64,000 bases of DNA from Miscanthus floridulus. Lineage: Eukaryota > Streptophyta > Magnoliopsida > Poales > Poaceae. Each line of letters begins with the position of its first letter. Position 1 is the stretch's first letter. This document shows, piece after piece, positions 58,045 to 64,000 of this stretch. The notes beneath the pieces are model-generated. The model was not told the DNA's origin. It searched no databases and saw only the letters and a list, made by a program, of their open reading frames with translations. The position numbers and the translations under genes are program-made. The DNA is taken from positions 14,871,925-14,935,924 of the forward strand of contig NC_089581.1 in assembly GCF_019320115.1 (NCBI RefSeq), read 5' to 3'.

Positions 58045-58437
58045 GGTCTTGTTTAGATTGCGTCCAATTTCTAAGTTTTTTCACTCTCTCTCTATCACGT
58101 GCATGGAGTATTAAATGTAATTAAAAAAAATAACTAATTACACAGTTTAGTTATAAAATTACGAGACGAATCTTTTGAGCCTAATTAGTCCATGATCGGA
58201 CAAAGTTTGTCAAATACAAACGACAGGGCCGAAGCCAGGCGAAACTAGCGCCGGGGTCAGGAATAACGTATGCTGGGGTCTTTGTCTTTAGAGAACAGTG
58301 TAGAACAATAATTGTCACTAAGTTTGCATGAATTCACCGGGGTCAGCTGACCCCAACAGCAAAGTGTAGCTTCGCCCCTGACAAACGAAACGTGTTACAG
58401 TGTCTAGATTGCAAAAATTTGTAATCTAAACGAGGCC
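58045..58437. mobile_element. Tourist-like MITE (copy 2), interrupted by an hAT MITE
   Basis: It starts GGTCTTGTTTAGATTGCG, ends TAATCTAAACGAGGCC, and has the 3-bp duplication ATG (58042-58044 and 58438-58440). Without the 157-bp insertion and its 8-bp duplication it is about 228 bp, matching the copies at 14692 and 62558. Confidence 0.85.
58224..58380. mobile_element. hAT-type MITE nested in the Tourist-like MITE
   Basis: The 157-bp element begins CAGGGCCGAAGCCAGGCG and ends with the reverse complement of CAGGGGCGAAGCTACAC. It is flanked by the exact 8-bp duplication ACAAACGA (58216-58223 and 58381-58388). The CAGGG termini and 8-bp duplication identify the hAT superfamily. It is non-coding. 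Confidence 0.9.
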
Positions 58438-58765
58438 ATGGTAGGAGAGTGTGTATGTGGAAGAAGAGAAGTGTGGGAAGACTGACCGGGGCGGCTGCGT
58501 CGCTGTGGATGTGAGATGCGGTCGTCGCTCGTCGGTTGCGGATGCATATATCTCGACGGATCCACGCATACCTGCCCTGACCCGGCCCGGTAAGGCACAG
58601 TCGTTGATTTCGCCGCTGAACGTGGCCAGATTAAATGGGCTGACAACCTGGATAGGATTAATAAGCAATCTAAACAATTACTAATTGCAGTAATTTTTTC
58701 TTTGCGCGAACGAATAAATCAAGCTTCCATGGTTCTGTCACATACTTTGATAGTGCTTATACTAC

Positions 58766-59152
58766 GGCCCTATTTGGCACGGCTCCAATTCATTAGTGAA
58801 GCTGTTTTTTTGTGAGGTGTGTTAGGTGGGGGGTTGGGGTGGGGGGGTGCTGTTTTTTTGGGGGGGGGGGGGGGGGGGGGTTGTGTGTGTGTGTGTGGTG
58901 GGGGGGGGGGGGGCTTCAGCTCTATGAACAGGTTTATGGTGGAGCTGGAGCTGTTTTGTTAAATAATTTGGCAAAACAGCTCCACATATAGAGTTCTTTA
59001 AAAGGTGAACCAACTAATTTTGGCTCCATCCTACTTCAAAGCTTTGTGAGAGCACGATTTAAGAGGCTTCTTGAATGAAGCTGTCTTTGTTTTACCCCGT
59101 TTGATATAAAACGGCTCCTGAAGCCAGTGAAGAAGCCCTACTAAACGGGGCC
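58766..59152. mobile_element. MITE with GGCCC..TTTGG ends containing G-runs
   Basis: It starts GGCCCTATTTGGCACGGCTCC and ends GAAGCCCTACTAAACGGGGCC, imperfect inverted repeats, with TAC on both sides. Internal words 'ggagctg', 'ggctcc' and 'aaaacagctcca' recur inverted. The centre contains long G homopolymers (58860-58880 and about 58898-58913) separated by a GT run. Confidence 0.6.
58860..58913. repeat. Poly-G / (GT)n / poly-G low-complexity tract
   Basis: About 21 G, then TT(GT)n, then about 14 G. The length is likely inaccurate, since G homopolymers of this size are error-prone in sequencing and assembly. Confidence 0.9.
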
Positions 59153-59157
59153 TACTA

Positions 59158-59389
59158 CTTCTCCGTCTCTAAATAAGTATCGTCGTTGGTGTGCGTGCCA
59201 TAAGTTTGACTCGATTTGTAGAAAATGCTAGCAACATTTTGTATCTCCAAATAAATTTATTAAAAATTAAATTCAAAGATCTTTTCAATAATACTAATTA
59301 TGTACCATAAATATTAATATCTTTTAATATATATTTACTCAAAATTGTTTATCAAAAAGCGAAAAAGATAAATATTTAGGGACGGAGTA
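59158..59389. mobile_element. Stowaway-type MITE (copy 3)
   Basis: The AT-rich block opens CTCCGTCTCTAAATAAGT (59161) and closes AAATATTTAGGGACGGAG (59387), followed by TA. It is a typical Stowaway terminal repeat and target. It is non-coding. Confidence 0.8.
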
Positions 59390-61849
59390 CCTGCCTCCTT
59401 TGAATAGTACTATCAGTACTCCTTAGTAGTAATTTTGTACTGTTTGTAGGGAAAAGGTACAGTACCCTTGTCTAGAACAAACGTCACGCTTATCTCAGAA
59501 CCACGTTTCATTCCTAGCCTCAAAAATGGTGCGCTGCTAGTTTACTTTGCGCGAGGCCGAGGTCAACAACAGTGCAAAATGAAAGCGAGTTAAGCGTTGG
59601 GTAATATGATACGCACTAGTGGCGGAAGTGTCGAAGTGGGAGACAGTCTGCGGAAGCATTTTAATTAAGCACATGCGTAAACATGCAAAGCCTGAAGTGG
59701 TCTTCGCCCAGACGGTTCCATCCAAGTCCAAGTCCAAGTCCAAGTCCAAAACAAACCGAACAGATCCGGAAGCAAGTCAGACACAGACCACGCGATGGGA
59801 CCGCAAGTGCGTGCATGGAAGATTCCAACAGGCTGGTCACCTCCAGGGGTCAATTAAAATAACCTACTCGGCTGCATGGATCTTCTGCATCGACTAGATA
59901 GGCACGCGGTTGCCGAGATTTTTCTAGATGGGTTAATGGCAGTGGGAACAGCCGTTGACACTCGCACTACTATCTCAGTCCCGCGTCAGTACGTCCCGCA
60001 CGTAAGCGAGTGAAGAAATTGGAATCACAGAGGATAATGATGAACCCGTAGTTAAGTTTTACCATTTTTATTAGTATGCTGTTAAAACAGGATGTTTGTC
60101 CAAAGCTCAGTTATCCTCTCCCAACAATGCTTTTTTTTTCTTTATAAAAAGAACTCCCAGCAATGCCTTTTCGATGAGCATATATAACTTTTTTTTTGTG
60201 AAAGGATGAGCATATATAACTTATAAGACGTGCTAACAATGCCAACATGACTGTATCCTTGCAAAACCTCATGTGGTCAATTAGAAGACTACCACCACTA
60301 ATAGATAAGCATGACAGCACCTATGTCCGTAAATACTGCACACATGGCGTCCTTAGCTAAGCAGCCTCTGTTGTCACTCGCTATGTCACGTTGTATACAC
60401 CTAACACGTTGCTTGCCTGGTATAAAAGTCGGATTTGGATTAGCAAGCTCTGATCTCTACAAGTCGGCACATGCGTTAGACAAAACAAGTCCTCACTCCA
60501 CACTCCACAGACTACCCCTTACGTCCCGGCGGACGCAACGCCCACGTACAACGATTGCGTCGAAGAAGATCCGAACGCACGCACCTGTTCGGCGGCCGGG
60601 CCGCTCGACCCTGATTCGCTGCGCCGAGGGAGTCCTCCGTTGGTCCGTCCGCCCCTGGACCTTTTCTATTATGGCGGGCAGGCCGGTCACCCCCGGGTCC
60701 CGGGCGCAGCCGCTCGCAAGCTTCGGTTCGGTTCGGTGCACGGCTCAGCCGCGCCGGCGACCCGGCGTCACCGCGTCACTCAGCGTCCGCGCAAGTCGCG
60801 GGCGCGCTGCATCCGCGGCCCGTGGGGCAACTGGGCAATCGACACGCCGCCATGACCCCGCCCCGGCGTCCCCGTCCGTCCCTGGCTCCCTGCCCTGTCC
60901 CAGCGGTCGGCCGGGCTGCGTCTGCGTGCCCGCCCGGCTGTTCCACTCCATTGCCCCACGTGTTCCTTGCGCCTGATCTCGCCCTCTCGAGGACGTACGC
61001 ACGCAAGTACACGCACCTAATCGAGTGATTAGACCGGTGCGAGAGAGCGGCCGGCGGCCTAATTACCATCGGTGGCCTGCCTGCCGTGCTTGGTTGTTTA
61101 TCGTTGGGAGCTGGCTGGTCACTACTAGTACTCACTAGTATGCTTGCTAGTGGCAGGAGCAGCAGCAGCAGCAACAACAGCCGCGCGTTCCGCCGGCTGG
61201 TTGCGGTGGTTGCGCGCGGAGCGACGTGTCGTCACGTGGATCTCGTGGTGGTTGCGCGGTTGGCTCGTGGCTGGTGATCCAATTTTTTATGGAGAAAGCG
61301 CCTGCCTACCTGGCCTGGCTGCCTAGCTATAGATGGGATCGGTAGCAGGAAAACTGAAAAGGGGTTGGGTTGATTCAAGAGTACTCCCAGCTACTGCTGC
61401 TCGTAAAGCACAGTCTGTCCTGCTCTTTTTCTCTGTTCTTGGGAGTTATTTTTTTGCTTCTTTTTGGAACCAATTGAGAACGCTCTCTCTTTCTCTCGAA
61501 TCTCTCGCATGGGGGAAATCTGGAAAGCAACTAACCGACAACCCCAAACTTGGCCCAAGTATGTTCTTTTATTCGGCTTCGGCCCAATGCAACAAGCCTG
61601 GACCAAACTATCAATGCAGCCATTTCTTGAGGGGAGGAAATGAACTTCACAAAGAAATGTATATAATTAAAAGGTACGAAGTCGGATAAAAGCTGTGGGC
61701 GCGTCTGTGCCCTAGTTCCAATAATTGTTCGAGTTCAACTGAATTGAAGATTTATTTTATGTGGAATTTTATGTGTATCGTTCTTCGGGGGTCAAAGACT
61801 AAATTAGCCTCCGCGTCATTCTCCGGGGATCCAAAACCCTTCACAATGT
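59390..61849. other. Gene-free stretch with a possible orphan promoter
   Basis: No recognised product is encoded. A hexanucleotide (CCAAGT)n run lies at 59728-59750. A TATA box at 60421 precedes a GC-rich segment (60510-61000) open in several frames on both strands, without motifs. The Arg/Pro/Ala-rich translations look non-coding. Confidence 0.45.
60421..60428 (+). promoter_or_regulatory. TATA box of a possible unidentified transcript
   Basis: TATAAAAG sits at the junction between AT-rich DNA and a GC-rich segment. A 'ctctacaag...cacactccacaga' leader-like stretch follows. No coding product is recognised downstream, so it may drive a non-coding RNA or be a remnant. Confidence 0.3.
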
Positions 61850-61945
61850 GGCCCTGTTCGGCTTACCCAGAATCCGACTTGTTCGGCTTGTTTTTTCAGC
61901 CGGAACAGTATTTTTCTTTCACAACAATTCAGCCAGAACAGTCTT
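61850..61945. mobile_element. Small MITE (copy 5 of the TTCG-end family, 3' end lost)
   Basis: It begins GGCCCTGTTCGGCTTACCC and continues with 'cagccggaacagtatttttctttcacaacaa'-like sequence as in 15561-15700, but lacks the closing GGCC end. Confidence 0.5.
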
Positions 61946-62099
61946 GAGTGATGCTTAAATAAGAGAGAGAGTGTTTAGAAATCACCTCTATACTGCAATA
62001 CGAGATGTCAAATTCAAATAGTGCTAAAAACCTGAAGCGATGCAAGCTTAGGTTTTGGTTCAAACTCATGCAGAACACAGCAATCAGAGAAGATGTGTG

Positions 62100-62260
62100 G
62101 AGCCTATTCTTAATTTTCTGGCATCACTAAGGTCCCCTTGGCCAGGTTGCCCACCAACTCTAGCAAGAGTGTACCGTGAGGATTCGAACCTGGATCATTT
62201 ACGAGCAGCAAGCCACTCAAGCCTCTCCTATCCCATTTCTACCGCTTTTTTTTTAACAAA
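62100..62260 (-). repeat. tRNA-derived SINE-like or tRNA-like fragment
   Basis: On the - strand there is a perfect internal promoter B box, GGTTCGAATCC (62180-62190). About 39 bases upstream lies a loose A-box-like 'taggagaggcttg'. A T/A-rich run (62246-62254) lies at the 5' side. No complete cloverleaf can be folded by eye, so it is not called a tRNA gene. Confidence 0.3.
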
Positions 62261-62557
62261 GCATTACAAACAAAACTCTCGTCCATCAAATTAGTTCGAT
62301 CAAGATTGATTTGATATCCAATGCTGATATCTCAAAACTTAGAAGGGCTAAAACATTTTTTCCCTAATGAGTAGATGCAGTGCTATTGGAAAAACACAGA
62401 GCCAAAAATATATGTTAGCTAGCATTGCAATGTGCAAGACTGTCTGCTCGTATACGTGCTTCCAACTCCTAGGTCCACAGATATAGAATTGTCCTTGATC
62501 GAGTCTAAAAGGATTTAGCCAATGGAACGTCCAGGACAACGTTCGCTTCTAAATTCA

Positions 62558-62800
62558 GGCCTCGTTTAGATTGCAAATTTTTGCAATCTGAACACTGTAG
62601 CACGTTTTATTTGTATTTGACAAACTTTGTCCGATCATGGACTAACTAGGCTCAAAAGATTCGTCTTGTGATTTACAACCAAACTGTGCAATTAGTTATT
62701 TTTTTTACCTACATTTAATGCTATATGCATACGTCCAAAAATTGATGCGATAGAGAGAGAGTGAAAAAACTTGGAATTTGGAGGTGATCTAAACAAGGCC
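62558..62800. mobile_element. Tourist-like MITE (copy 3)
   Basis: The 243-bp element starts GGCCTCGTTTAGATTGCAAA and ends GATCTAAACAAGGCC, with TCA on both sides (62555-62557 and 62801-62803). It contains 'aaaagattcgtct' in the inverted orientation relative to copies 1 and 2. It is non-coding. Confidence 0.88.
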
Positions 62801-62803
62801 TCA

Positions 62804-64000
62804 GAAAGAAAACACAGTGTGAACATCAGCAAATTTAGTGGCTCATTAAGTCATTATCGCAAAAAAAAATATTATACCAATGATCTAACCCAATGATGTG
62901 TTATAGTCGTTTTTAGGGTGATTTGATTTGCGGACAACTTAATTGATCATAGAGCAATATCTCAAAATAATTGTCCTTAGCTTTGTTTTTTTAAGCTAAG
63001 GGCTCATTTGGCATAGCTCCAGAAATCCAGATGGAATTTGTAATTTGTAGATTAAACTAAAGTGGTTTCAATATTTATATCTGGCCTAAACTATAAACAG
63101 TATTGAAGCTCCATAATCATAATCAGTATGTCGACTGTGACCTCTAATTAGTATATGGCCACTGCAACGTTTAAACGTTAATGGGTGTAGGTGTTGTGAC
63201 TCGTAATCAGTAAAAACGTTGCACCCCCTACTCAGTATGAATCTTGCACCCCCTAATCAGTATGCACAAGTATAAGGGTGTTGGTATCAGTTATGCAACC
63301 TACCTATACAACAAGTGCACAATGATGCTTTATCATTTTGTCCCTAAGAGCATTCCAAGGTTTATAGCGAATTCAGGGAAAAAAAAAGGAATAAGCTATT
63401 TAGAGAAGCAACGACACCCTCGGCCTAATAGATCTTCTTAATGGGTTATTAGTGTTTGGACACAAACACATACAAAGGGCTAATCACAAGGACCTACTAG
63501 CAAGATATGCATCTAGACTTTATCTAGTGTCTCTACTTACCAATCCACAAAGAATTTTGTAACCTATAGCTAATGCTACCAACAAGCCTAAGCTATACTA
63601 GGAAAGTTAGTGTGGTAAGTAAAAAAAAGCAAGGCGGAAGGAAATACTACTATACATGGTGATGTATCCCGTGGTATGATACTATGATTTGCACATATTG
63701 TTTGAGTTTTCAATTGTTTCATGTGCAATGTTGTTCACGATTCATATCAATATCCTATTTCATATGATTCAAGTTTCAAGTTTTCTCTTTTTTTTACTCC
63801 AAGACTTCCTCTAGTCACAATATTGGCTCACCACAAAGACTTCTATGAACCAAGACAAGTGTTGCAAGCCACTTAGGCTTACCACTTTCCACCCGATTCT
63901 CTTGGTCATCAAGGTGTTAATCCACTATGGAGGTTCACCAAAAAGGCTTGAAATATATGTCACATCTATCATGGCTTGAAATATTGGCCCTATTCGCTTG
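62804..64000. other. Gene-free AT-rich stretch
   Basis: I see no gene. Short repeated words ('aatcagtatg', 'ttgcaccccctaatcagtatg') at 63120-63262 suggest a small degraded tandem repeat. The last bases ('ggccctattcgcttg') look like the start of another TTCG-end MITE running out of the window. Confidence 0.5.

Noticed and set aside
62180..62190. Functional tRNA gene
   Set aside because: The B box is present, but no complete acceptor stem or cloverleaf can be folded by eye around it.

Overview
The window is nuclear DNA from a grass, most likely a panicoid of the sorghum/sugarcane/Miscanthus/maize group. The evidence is GC-rich gene exons in an AT-rich background, canonical GT-AG introns, grass-type Stowaway and Tourist MITEs, and nested Ty3/gypsy retrotransposons. 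All calls come from reading the sequence; no database search was run.

Layout. 1-11.8 kb is gene-poor and holds a degraded RTE-type LINE with a perfect 38-bp hairpin at its 5' end, a complete 0.7-kb retroposon with a 15-bp target duplication, and several MITEs. 11.8-14.4 kb carries the first real gene, a three-exon HOOKLESS1-like N-acetyltransferase on the + strand. 16.56-20.21 kb is a decayed hAT transposon (- strand) whose BED-finger transposase keeps one frame with four nonsense codons.

22.26-50.53 kb is a nested pair of LTR retrotransposons. The outer one (B, - strand) is a Tat-like Ty3/gypsy element with 470-bp LTRs, gag, protease, RT, two RNase H regions, integrase, and a spliced antisense gene near its 3' LTR. 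A second element (A, + strand, 15.3 kb, with 4.4-kb LTRs and an exact ACTAC duplication) landed inside an exon of that antisense gene. A is a chromovirus of Tekay/Del type with a nearly complete gag-pol frame ending in a chromodomain. Ahead of gag it carries an extra reading frame whose N-terminus copies the histone H3 tail (MARTKQTARKST...). K4, K9 and S10 are kept, while the later tail lysines are replaced, mostly by arginine. This H3-tail mimic, in an element that also encodes a chromodomain, is the most interesting item in the window.

50.5-56 kb holds a Ty3/gypsy integrase remnant, foldback elements, a Mutator-like element with ~250-bp inverted ends and a PPR-gene fragment, and a 292-bp tandem duplication. 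56.6-57.5 kb is the second real gene, an intronless C2H2 zinc-finger repressor with two QALGGH fingers and an EAR motif on the - strand. 57.5-64 kb is intergenic and MITE-rich, including an hAT MITE inserted in a Tourist-like MITE.

The two host genes look intact and unrelated in function. Everything else that codes is transposon-derived and, apart from short frames, broken.
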